Of a stretch of DNA of 64,000 nucleotides, positions 1 through 8,397 are shown in pieces. This stretch comes from Sipunculus nudus. Lineage: Eukaryota; Annelida; Sipuncula; Golfingiida; Sipunculidae. The position numbers and the translations under genes are program-made. Every line of letters begins with the position of its first letter. Position 1 is the stretch's first letter. The stretch is taken from positions 1 to 64,000 of the forward strand of contig JAPPUL010000064.1 in the NCBI GenBank assembly GCA_026874595.1, written 5' to 3'. Under the pieces are notes generated by a model that saw only the letters and a list, made by a program, of their open reading frames with translations, was not told the DNA's origin and made no database searches.

Positions 1-334
1 TTTTGGGCTTCACTGCATTCGGGCCAGGATGGTTAAAAAATGAGATACACAAGCCCCCTTTTTCTTGGTCTTGTTTGACTGGAGAAACAACAAATTCTCA
101 GGTAAAAAAAAGTTTAATATCAGAATTTATTTTGAAAATTATTTTAAAGAGGCCCAAACCTCAGGTGTTTTATAGATGTTATATAGGGAAAATAAATACA
201 GCCACGTGTCCTTCACAAAAACCTGTCTTTACAATGTGGATGATAATACAGGCTGATCGCTGCCACAAAATTGTGCCTGAACTGATGTTCAGAGTCTTTT
301 CAGCTTATTCAAGTACTATATTCTTTATTTCCAG

Positions 335-382
335 GCTGTTTTTATGAGAAAAACTTGGTTTTGGGAAGCGGATTCCTGACAG
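335..382 (+). other. Candidate 48-bp internal exon with good splice signals
   Basis: A pyrimidine-rich acceptor (TTCTTTATTTCCAG, ending at 334) and a consensus donor (ACAG|GTAAGA, GT at 383-384) bracket 48 bp, a multiple of three. One phase is open through the segment and encodes CFYEKNLVLGSGFLT; the other two contain TGA. I could not place that peptide in a family with confidence. The segment may be a relic exon captured in the repeat or an exon of a non-coding RNA. The upstream donor-like CAG|GTAAAA (GT at 102-103) would define a 233-bp intron. The segment recurs in every copy, including the partial last one (63317-63364). Confidence 0.3.
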
Positions 383-537
383 GTAAGAAACATGAACTGT
401 CACTCTATCTTCATACCATAACAAGACTGGATTACAATTCTAGGGCTAATTTCAATAGGTAAACAACACTTTTTGGTGCCAGATTTGTGTCGGCATTTCA
501 CTGGGAGTGGTGCGGATGACTTTTAGGGTGAATGACC

Positions 538-605
538 GTATGGGGGGGGGGGGGGGGGGGGCAGAATGATAAGGTAACAGGGGAACAGGTGGGGGGGGGG
601 GGGGG
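538..605 (+). repeat. Poly-G block (G20, G4, G15): G-quadruplex or triplex-prone
   Basis: G20 at 542-561, GGGG at 580-583 and G15 at 591-605 lie within 64 bp on the + strand. Each long tract alone supplies at least four runs of three G, so intramolecular G-quadruplexes are expected on the G strand, and poly(dG)-poly(dC) can also form triplex structures. G20 is invariant across the array, whereas the shorter tract is 14 in units 2, 5, 6, 8, 11, 17, 19, 25 and 31, and 15 in the rest. If the + strand is the non-template strand, this block would also favour R-loops. Confidence 0.95.
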
Positions 606-648
606 TAGAAGAGAGGAAATTTTCTACTTTTGGTTCATGACTGGGTAT

Positions 649-697
649 ACACACACACACATATATATGTAAATATATAATTATTTATTTATTTATA
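649..697. repeat. (AC)6-(AT)4 and TTAT microsatellites
   Basis: (AC)6 at 649-660 runs directly into (AT)4 at 661-668, followed by an AT-rich spacer and TTAT repeats at about 680-697. Lengths are the same in all copies by unit-length arithmetic. Confidence 0.95.
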
Positions 698-700
698 GTC

Positions 701-730
701 CCCCATTTGTTTGCCCCCCATTTGTTTGCC
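701..730 (+). repeat. 15-bp tandem duplication
   Basis: Two perfect adjacent copies of CCCCATTTGTTTGCC occupy 701-715 and 716-730. The duplication is present in every copy, so it predates amplification of the unit. Confidence 0.95.
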
Positions 731-1012
731 AAATTTGATGTTGCCAAATATCTTGACATACCATGTTTCTGTATATCATGCTTTATTTTTACATTGATTT
801 TGTGCATGTTGACTCATTGCAAAAAAAAACATGGTGTAGTTAAAATGTGTCATTTGGTGAATTTAATGGCCTCAATGAATAAAAAACAATGGTATATGGC
901 CAGTATGTGCAGTATTGTATAACAGCAGGCTCGAATAATTTCCCATGATTAGCATTTTCCCTATTTGACAGCATGGATTAACTGTCACCAGTAATTGAGT
1001 GTGTGTATTTAA

Positions 1013-1018
<6 letters not shown>
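731..1018. other. AT-rich spacer, no gene seen
   Basis: This stretch holds an A9 tract at 821-829 and a poly(A)-signal-like AATAAA at 878-883, followed by a GT-rich stretch about 20-40 bp downstream. An acceptor-like CCCTATTTGACAG ends at 971. A 71-codon frame covering 707-922 starts at TTG and looks non-coding. I see no RNA gene. Confidence 0.6.
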
Positions 1019-1061
<43 letters not shown>

Positions 1062-1137
1062 TGCATATATATATATATATATATATATGTTCATATGTAT
1101 ATAGTTTGTGATTTATATATATATATATATATATATA
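1019..1137. repeat. Triple AT-dinucleotide block (cruciform-prone)
   Basis: (AT)18 at 1021-1057, (AT)12 at 1065-1088 and (TA)12 at 1114-1137 are separated by short interruptions containing the palindromic ATATGCATAT and the segment GTTCATATGTATATAG. Each tract is self-complementary and the tracts can also pair with one another. Length changes are limited to the second tract (units 15 and 17) and the third (units 3 and 9). Long AT-dinucleotide tracts are known fork-stalling and breakage sites in vertebrates. Confidence 0.95.
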
Positions 1138-1235
1138 CTTATATGTATAGTTATACTTATAACAGTAATAACACTGACACATCATTATATTTTCATCTTT
1201 TATTAATAATGTGAAATAATCTGATGTATTTTCAG

Positions 1236-1398
1236 ATCCAGAAACTCATTTTCTAAATGTTGGGTGAAGATCAACAGTGACTGAATTCAGAATTGCTGTT
1301 TTGCCCAGACACCATGCATGCAGGCATTGGAAATGAAGACAGTCATCAGGCAACAATATTCACTACAGACTCTTGTTTCATCAATTTCTTAGAGTCAG
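1236..1398 (+). other. Candidate 163-bp non-coding exon
   Basis: An acceptor-like GATGTATTTTCAG ends at 1235 and a donor-like GTCAG|GTATCC has GT at 1399-1400. All three forward frames between them contain a stop, so if spliced this would be a non-coding exon. The upstream region (1138-1235) is T/A-rich with several possible branch-point adenosines. The same nine bases GTCAGGTAT recur at 1687-1695 as a second donor-like site. Support is from motifs only. Confidence 0.2.
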
Positions 1399-1534
1399 GT
1401 ATCCATGACACTGTACTTCCAGAGTACTTTTCAGCATATTTTATTATAAACCTGACTGTCCAGGTTGGATGGACCCAGACACCAAAACTATATTGAAAAT
1501 CATGCTTTTTTTTCTAAGTCTGACATAATCAGAG

Positions 1535-1547
1535 CATATCAGATATG
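1535..1547. repeat. 13-bp palindrome
   Basis: CATATC-A-GATATG is a perfect inverted repeat with a one-base centre. Unit 23 has lost one base of the right arm. Confidence 0.85.
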
Positions 1548-1597
1548 TCTCCCACACAATTTGGTCTTTAATAACATATCAGGGGTATTAGATATTA

Positions 1598-1615
1598 GCA
1601 CTAAGTAAATAGTGC
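1598..1615. repeat. Short hairpin, 6-bp stem
   Basis: GCACTA and TAGTGC pair across the 6-base loop AGTAAA. Flanking bases do not extend the stem, and there is no T-run after it, so neither a terminator nor a microRNA precursor is implied. Confidence 0.7.
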
Positions 1616-1674
1616 CTCAGATGTAGAAAAGTGAGATAAATTTAGAATAATTGCAGAATGATATTTGATTTTTC

Positions 1675-1688
1675 ACAGTGGCCACTGT
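1675..1688. repeat. 14-bp perfect palindrome
   Basis: ACAGTGGCCACTGT is identical to its reverse complement. It sits between an acceptor-like TTTTTCACAG (ending at 1678) and a donor-like GTCAG|GTATAC (GT at 1692-1693), which would define an implausible 13-bp micro-exon. It could also be a dimeric protein-binding site. Confidence 0.8.
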
Positions 1689-1841
1689 CAGGTATACCGC
1701 ACTAGATAATGTGATAGTTATAGGGCTCTGAAATATTATTTTTTAGTGATAGGGTCCTGTAACTTTGAATTCTGATAGCGCTTTCATGCCATTATAGTTT
1801 GCTTTCATGTAAATAGGGGGCAAAAAAAATTGTGTATCTTA

Positions 1842-1880
1842 AGGTCACGTGGTCCTATTTGTTTACATGACCTGGGGTCA
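1842..1880. promoter_or_regulatory. Cluster of E-box, forkhead and nuclear-receptor half-site motifs
   Basis: Within 39 bp lie AGGTCA (1842-1847) overlapping the palindromic E-box CACGTG (1846-1851), a forkhead-type TGTTTAC (1860-1866), and TGACCT-G-GGGTCA (1868-1880), an everted pair of nuclear-receptor half-sites with a 1-bp spacer. The motif identities are established consensus sequences; occupancy is inference. A second CACGTG lies at about 203-208. The cluster sits upstream of the CCAAT region, so it could act as an enhancer or promoter element in each copy. Confidence 0.35.
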
Positions 1881-1930
1881 CCAAGCCCTGAACCTGAAGG
1901 AGAGAAGTAAATGGTCTGGCTTTCTCTGGT

Positions 1931-1942
1931 TGGCTCTAGCCA
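1931..1942. promoter_or_regulatory. NF-I-like imperfect palindrome
   Basis: TGGCTCTAGCCA is an inverted repeat with 5-bp arms. It resembles the TTGGC-N5-GCCAA consensus of nuclear factor I, but the spacer is one base short and the last A is missing, so the match is partial. Confidence 0.2.
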
Positions 1943-2021
1943 TCATGTGCTGGAGCATCAAAAACACCCCATTGTTTGATTTTTAAGTATGTTAAGCATA
2001 ATTTCCAATAAAATTGACAGT

Positions 2022-2055
2022 ATTGGTCAATTTTTTAAAAATCTATGGCCAATCA
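2022..2055. promoter_or_regulatory. ATTGG/CCAAT hairpin with a full NF-Y-type box
   Basis: ATTGGTCA (2022-2029) can pair with TGGCCAAT (2046-2053), including one G-T pair, around the near-palindromic loop ATTTTTTAAAAAT (2030-2042). The right arm belongs to GGCCAATCA (2047-2055), which fits the NF-Y consensus RRCCAATSR; the left arm is an inverted CCAAT. Just upstream is AATAAA (2007-2012) within CCAATAAA, a possible poly(A) signal, with GT-rich sequence about 50 bp downstream. Unit 29 has a 1-bp deletion in the left arm. Confidence 0.35.
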
Positions 2056-2069
2056 AAGAGATGTTGTCC

Positions 2070-2082
2070 AAATGCTTGTTTG
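2070..2082 (+). ncRNA. Weak miR-430a-like 13-mer; precursor not established
   Basis: AAATGCTTGTTTG is identical to bases 2-14 of zebrafish miR-430a as I recall it, including the whole seed. The flanks diverge. A partner arm at about 2017-2038 pairs only through short Watson-Crick blocks and four consecutive G-U pairs, and it competes with the stronger ATTGG/CCAAT hairpin. miR-430 and miR-427 are known to lie in large tandem arrays in fish and frogs, which is why the match is recorded. A chance match or a decayed copy is more likely. Confidence 0.1.
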
Positions 2083-2100
2083 GGACTGCTTGGTGGGGTA

Positions 2101-3111
2101 TTTTGGGCTTCACTGCATTCGGGCCAGGATGGTTAAAAAATGAGATACACAAGCCCCCTTTTTCTTGGTCTTGTTTGACTGGAGAAACAACAAATTCTCA
2201 GGTAAAAAAAAGTTTAATATCAGAATTTATTTTGAAAATTATTTTAAAGAGGCCCAAACCTCAGGTGTTTTATAGATGTTATATAGGGAAAATAAATACA
2301 GCCACGTGTCCTTCACAAAAACCTGTCTTTACAATGTGGATGATAATACAGGCTGATCGCTGCCACAAAATTGTGCCTGAACTGATGTTCAGAGTCTTTT
2401 CAGCTTATTCAAGTACTATATTCTTTATTTCCAGGCTGTTTTTATGAGAAAAACTTGGTTTTGGGAAGCGGATTCCTGACAGGTAAGAAACATGAACTGT
2501 CACTCTATCTTCATACCATAACAAGACTGGATTACAATTCTAGGGCTAATTTCAATAGGTAAACAACACTTTTTGGTGCCAGATTTGTGTCGGCATTTCA
2601 CTGGGAGTGGTGCGGATGACTTTTAGGGTGAATGACCGTATGGGGGGGGGGGGGGGGGGGGCAGAATGATAAGGTAACAGGGGAACAGGTGGGGGGGGGG
2701 GGGGTAGAAGAGAGGAAATTTTCTACTTTTGGTTCATGACTGGGTATACACACACACACATATATATGTAAATATATAATTATTTATTTATTTATAGTCC
2801 CCCATTTGTTTGCCCCCCATTTGTTTGCCAAATTTGATGTTGCCAAATATCTTGACATACCATGTTTCTGTATATCATGCTTTATTTTTACATTGATTTT
2901 GTGCATGTTGACTCATTGCAAAAAAAAACATGGTGTAGTTAAAATGTGTCATTTGGTGAATTTAATGGCCTCAATGAATAAAAAACAATGGTATATGGCC
3001 AGTATGTGCAGTATTGTATAACAGCAGGCTCGAATAATTTCCCATGATTAGCATTTTCCCTATTTGACAGCATGGATTAACTGTCACCAGTAATTGAGTG
3101 TGTGTATTTAA

Positions 3112-3160
<49 letters not shown>

Positions 3161-4199
3161 TGCATATATATATATATATATATATATGTTCATATGTATA
3201 TAGTTTGTGATTTATATATATATATATATATATATACTTATATGTATAGTTATACTTATAACAGTAATAACACTGACACATCATTATATTTTCATCTTTT
3301 ATTAATAATGTGAAATAATCTGATGTATTTTCAGATCCAGAAACTCATTTTCTAAATGTTGGGTGAAGATCAACAGTGACTGAATTCAGAATTGCTGTTT
3401 TGCCCAGACACCATGCATGCAGGCATTGGAAATGAAGACAGTCATCAGGCAACAATATTCACTACAGACTCTTGTTTCATCAATTTCTTAGAGTCAGGTA
3501 TCCATGACACTGTACTTCCAGAGTACTTTTCAGCATATTTTATTATAAACCTGACTGTCCAGGTTGGATGGACCCAGACACCAAAACTATATTGAAAATC
3601 ATGCTTTTTTTTCTAAGTCTGACATAATCAGAGCATATCAGATATGTCTCCCACACAATTTGGTCTTTAATAACATATCAGGGGTATTAGATATTAGCAC
3701 TAAGTAAATAGTGCCTCAGATGTAGAAAAGTGAGATAAATTTAGAATAATTGCAGAATGATATTTGATTTTTCACAGTGGCCACTGTCAGGTATACCGCA
3801 CTAGATAATGTGATAGTTATAGGGCTCTGAAATATTATTTTTTAGTGATAGGGTCCTGTAACTTTGAATTCTGATAGCGCTTTCATGCCATTATAGTTTG
3901 CTTTCATGTAAATAGGGGGCAAAAAAAATTGTGTATCTTAAGGTCACGTGGTCCTATTTGTTTACATGACCTGGGGTCACCAAGCCCTGAACCTGAAGGA
4001 GAGAAGTAAATGGTCTGGCTTTCTCTGGTTGGCTCTAGCCATCATGTGCTGGAGCATCAAAAACACCCCATTGTTTGATTTTTAAGTATGTTAAGCATAA
4101 TTTCCAATAAAATTGACAGTATTGGTCAATTTTTTAAAAATCTATGGCCAATCAAAGAGATGTTGTCCAAATGCTTGTTTGGGACTGCTTGGTGGGGTA
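2101..4199 (+). repeat. Repeat unit 2
   Basis: 2,099 bp; the second G tract is 14 rather than 15. Otherwise matches unit 1. Confidence 0.98.
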
Positions 4200-5211
4200 T
4201 TTTGGGCTTCACTGCATTCGGGCCAGGATGGTTAAAAAATGAGATACACAAGCCCCCTTTTTCTTGGTCTTGTTTGACTGGAGAAACAACAAATTCTCAG
4301 GTAAAAAAAAGTTTAATATCAGAATTTATTTTGAAAATTATTTTAAAGAGGCCCAAACCTCAGGTGTTTTATAGATGTTATATAGGGAAAATAAATACAG
4401 CCACGTGTCCTTCACAAAAACCTGTCTTTACAATGTGGATGATAATACAGGCTGATCGCTGCCACAAAATTGTGCCTGAACTGATGTTCAGAGTCTTTTC
4501 AGCTTATTCAAGTACTATATTCTTTATTTCCAGGCTGTTTTTATGAGAAAAACTTGGTTTTGGGAAGCGGATTCCTGACAGGTAAGAAACATGAACTGTC
4601 ACTCTATCTTCATACCATAACAAGACTGGATTACAATTCTAGGGCTAATTTCAATAGGTAAACAACACTTTTTGGTGCCAGATTTGTGTCGGCATTTCAC
4701 TGGGAGTGGTGCGGATGACTTTTAGGGTGAATGACCGTATGGGGGGGGGGGGGGGGGGGGCAGAATGATAAGGTAACAGGGGAACAGGTGGGGGGGGGGG
4801 GGGGTAGAAGAGAGGAAATTTTCTACTTTTGGTTCATGACTGGGTATACACACACACACATATATATGTAAATATATAATTATTTATTTATTTATAGTCC
4901 CCCATTTGTTTGCCCCCCATTTGTTTGCCAAATTTGATGTTGCCAAATATCTTGACATACCATGTTTCTGTATATCATGCTTTATTTTTACATTGATTTT
5001 GTGCATGTTGACTCATTGCAAAAAAAAACATGGTGTAGTTAAAATGTGTCATTTGGTGAATTTAATGGCCTCAATGAATAAAAAACAATGGTATATGGCC
5101 AGTATGTGCAGTATTGTATAACAGCAGGCTCGAATAATTTCCCATGATTAGCATTTTCCCTATTTGACAGCATGGATTAACTGTCACCAGTAATTGAGTG
5201 TGTGTATTTAA

Positions 5212-5260
<49 letters not shown>

Positions 5261-6297
5261 TGCATATATATATATATATATATATATGTTCATATGTATA
5301 TAGTTTGTGATTTATATATATATATATATATATACTTATATGTATAGTTATACTTATAACAGTAATAACACTGACACATCATTATATTTTCATCTTTTAT
5401 TAATAATGTGAAATAATCTGATGTATTTTCAGATCCAGAAACTCATTTTCTAAATGTTGGGTGAAGATCAACAGTGACTGAATTCAGAATTGCTGTTTTG
5501 CCCAGACACCATGCATGCAGGCATTGGAAATGAAGACAGTCATCAGGCAACAATATTCACTACAGACTCTTGTTTCATCAATTTCTTAGAGTCAGGTATC
5601 CATGACACTGTACTTCCAGAGTACTTTTCAGCATATTTTATTATAAACCTGACTGTCCAGGTTGGATGGACCCAGACACCAAAACTATATTGAAAATCAT
5701 GCTTTTTTTTCTAAGTCTGACATAATCAGAGCATATCAGATATGTCTCCCACACAATTTGGTCTTTAATAACATATCAGGGGTATTAGATATTAGCACTA
5801 AGTAAATAGTGCCTCAGATGTAGAAAAGTGAGATAAATTTAGAATAATTGCAGAATGATATTTGATTTTTCACAGTGGCCACTGTCAGGTATACCGCACT
5901 AGATAATGTGATAGTTATAGGGCTCTGAAATATTATTTTTTAGTGATAGGGTCCTGTAACTTTGAATTCTGATAGCGCTTTCATGCCATTATAGTTTGCT
6001 TTCATGTAAATAGGGGGCAAAAAAAATTGTGTATCTTAAGGTCACGTGGTCCTATTTGTTTACATGACCTGGGGTCACCAAGCCCTGAACCTGAAGGAGA
6101 GAAGTAAATGGTCTGGCTTTCTCTGGTTGGCTCTAGCCATCATGTGCTGGAGCATCAAAAACACCCCATTGTTTGATTTTTAAGTATGTTAAGCATAATT
6201 TCCAATAAAATTGACAGTATTGGTCAATTTTTTAAAAATCTATGGCCAATCAAAGAGATGTTGTCCAAATGCTTGTTTGGGACTGCTTGGTGGGGTA
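4200..6297 (+). repeat. Repeat unit 3
   Basis: 2,098 bp; the third AT tract is (TA)11 at 5313-5334, a state shared only with unit 9. Second G tract 15. Confidence 0.98.
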
Positions 6298-7309
6298 TTT
6301 TGGGCTTCACTGCATTCGGGCCAGGATGGTTAAAAAATGAGATACACAAGCCCCCTTTTTCTTGGTCTTGTTTGACTGGAGAAACAACAAATTCTCAGGT
6401 AAAAAAAAGTTTAATATCAGAATTTATTTTGAAAATTATTTTAAAGAGGCCCAAACCTCAGGTGTTTTATAGATGTTATATAGGGAAAATAAATACAGCC
6501 ACGTGTCCTTCACAAAAACCTGTCTTTACAATGTGGATGATAATACAGGCTGATCGCTGCCACAAAATTGTGCCTGAACTGATGTTCAGAGTCTTTTCAG
6601 CTTATTCAAGTACTATATTCTTTATTTCCAGGCTGTTTTTATGAGAAAAACTTGGTTTTGGGAAGCGGATTCCTGACAGGTAAGAAACATGAACTGTCAC
6701 TCTATCTTCATACCATAACAAGACTGGATTACAATTCTAGGGCTAATTTCAATAGGTAAACAACACTTTTTGGTGCCAGATTTGTGTCGGCATTTCACTG
6801 GGAGTGGTGCGGATGACTTTTAGGGTGAATGACCGTATGGGGGGGGGGGGGGGGGGGGCAGAATGATAAGGTAACAGGGGAACAGGTGGGGGGGGGGGGG
6901 GGTAGAAGAGAGGAAATTTTCTACTTTTGGTTCATGACTGGGTATACACACACACACATATATATGTAAATATATAATTATTTATTTATTTATAGTCCCC
7001 CATTTGTTTGCCCCCCATTTGTTTGCCAAATTTGATGTTGCCAAATATCTTGACATACCATGTTTCTGTATATCATGCTTTATTTTTACATTGATTTTGT
7101 GCATGTTGACTCATTGCAAAAAAAAACATGGTGTAGTTAAAATGTGTCATTTGGTGAATTTAATGGCCTCAATGAATAAAAAACAATGGTATATGGCCAG
7201 TATGTGCAGTATTGTATAACAGCAGGCTCGAATAATTTCCCATGATTAGCATTTTCCCTATTTGACAGCATGGATTAACTGTCACCAGTAATTGAGTGTG
7301 TGTATTTAA

Positions 7310-7358
<49 letters not shown>

Positions 7359-8397
7359 TGCATATATATATATATATATATATATGTTCATATGTATATA
7401 GTTTGTGATTTATATATATATATATATATATATACTTATATGTATAGTTATACTTATAACAGTAATAACACTGACACATCATTATATTTTCATCTTTTAT
7501 TAATAATGTGAAATAATCTGATGTATTTTCAGATCCAGAAACTCATTTTCTAAATGTTGGGTGAAGATCAACAGTGACTGAATTCAGAATTGCTGTTTTG
7601 CCCAGACACCATGCATGCAGGCATTGGAAATGAAGACAGTCATCAGGCAACAATATTCACTACAGACTCTTGTTTCATCAATTTCTTAGAGTCAGGTATC
7701 CATGACACTGTACTTCCAGAGTACTTTTCAGCATATTTTATTATAAACCTGACTGTCCAGGTTGGATGGACCCAGACACCAAAACTATATTGAAAATCAT
7801 GCTTTTTTTTCTAAGTCTGACATAATCAGAGCATATCAGATATGTCTCCCACACAATTTGGTCTTTAATAACATATCAGGGGTATTAGATATTAGCACTA
7901 AGTAAATAGTGCCTCAGATGTAGAAAAGTGAGATAAATTTAGAATAATTGCAGAATGATATTTGATTTTTCACAGTGGCCACTGTCAGGTATACCGCACT
8001 AGATAATGTGATAGTTATAGGGCTCTGAAATATTATTTTTTAGTGATAGGGTCCTGTAACTTTGAATTCTGATAGCGCTTTCATGCCATTATAGTTTGCT
8101 TTCATGTAAATAGGGGGCAAAAAAAATTGTGTATCTTAAGGTCACGTGGTCCTATTTGTTTACATGACCTGGGGTCACCAAGCCCTGAACCTGAAGGAGA
8201 GAAGTAAATGGTCTGGCTTTCTCTGGTTGGCTCTAGCCATCATGTGCTGGAGCATCAAAAACACCCCATTGTTTGATTTTTAAGTATGTTAAGCATAATT
8301 TCCAATAAAATTGACAGTATTGGTCAATTTTTTAAAAATCTATGGCCAATCAAAGAGATGTTGTCCAAATGCTTGTTTGGGACTGCTTGGTGGGGTA
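6298..8397 (+). repeat. Repeat unit 4
   Basis: 2,100 bp; all tract lengths as in unit 1. Confidence 0.98.

Larger units (their letters stand above)
1399..1841. other. Unit interior without a gene
   Basis: Apart from the palindromes listed separately, this region contains the end of a 67-codon frame that starts at TTG (1293-1496), a T8 tract after 1505, three copies of TGATAG (1712-1717, 1747-1752, 1773-1778) and an A8 tract near 1822. I see no RNA gene or recognisable coding exon on either strand. Confidence 0.5.
1..2100 (+). repeat. Repeat unit 1 (reference copy)
   Basis: This 2,100-bp copy is used as the coordinate frame for all sub-features below. Its tract states are G20 at 542-561, G15 at 591-605, (AT)18 at 1021-1057, (AT)12 at 1065-1088 and (TA)12 at 1114-1137. 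To find a sub-feature in another copy, add that copy's start minus 1, allowing for the 1-3 bp tract differences listed per unit. Confidence 0.98.
1989..2447 (+). other. 152-codon open frame across the unit junction; probably not a conventional gene
   Basis: This is the longest open frame of the unit. It starts at an ATG at unit position 1989 and runs into the next copy. I recognise no domain, signal peptide or clear membrane segment; the composition is that of translated AT-rich DNA (many Phe, Ile, Lys, Ser). The same frame occurs in the other copies simply because they are identical; unit 29 loses its start to a 1-bp deletion. Codons 1-71 end exactly at a donor-like CAG|GTAAAA (GT at 2202-2203). 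Splicing from there to the acceptor at unit position 334 (2434 in unit 2) would add a 14-codon tail and give an 85-residue product, but the stop would then lie only 3 bp before another donor. Coding function is unsupported. It may be a chance frame or part of a non-coding transcript. Confidence 0.15.

Noticed and set aside
230-300. Box C/D snoRNA (GATGATAA near 239, CTGA near 252 and 277)
   Set aside because: The C box has a mismatch and no terminal stem pairs the flanks.
358-374. CENP-B box (GGAAGCGG at 364-371; also ATTCGGGCCAGG near 17)
   Set aside because: Each site matches only part of the core; the essential TTCG, A and CGGG elements are never all present.
523-528. Telomere repeat TTAGGG
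   Set aside because: It occurs singly and is expected by chance.
707-922. 71-codon open frame repeated in every unit
   Set aside because: It begins at TTG, shows no domain or codon bias, and recurs only because the units are identical.
1293-1496. 67-codon open frame repeated in every complete unit
   Set aside because: It starts at TTG, runs across the donor-like site at 1399 and resembles no family I know.
1814-1822. CTCF core (TAGGGGGCA), as in other macrosatellites
   Set aside because: The upstream CCA part of the consensus is missing, so the match is too short.
1-2100. Tandem rRNA, 5S, tRNA, U-snRNA or histone gene array
   Set aside because: None of the conserved segments of these genes is present. 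The tRNA B-box-like GGCTCGAATAA near 929 lacks the final CC and has no A box or cloverleaf.
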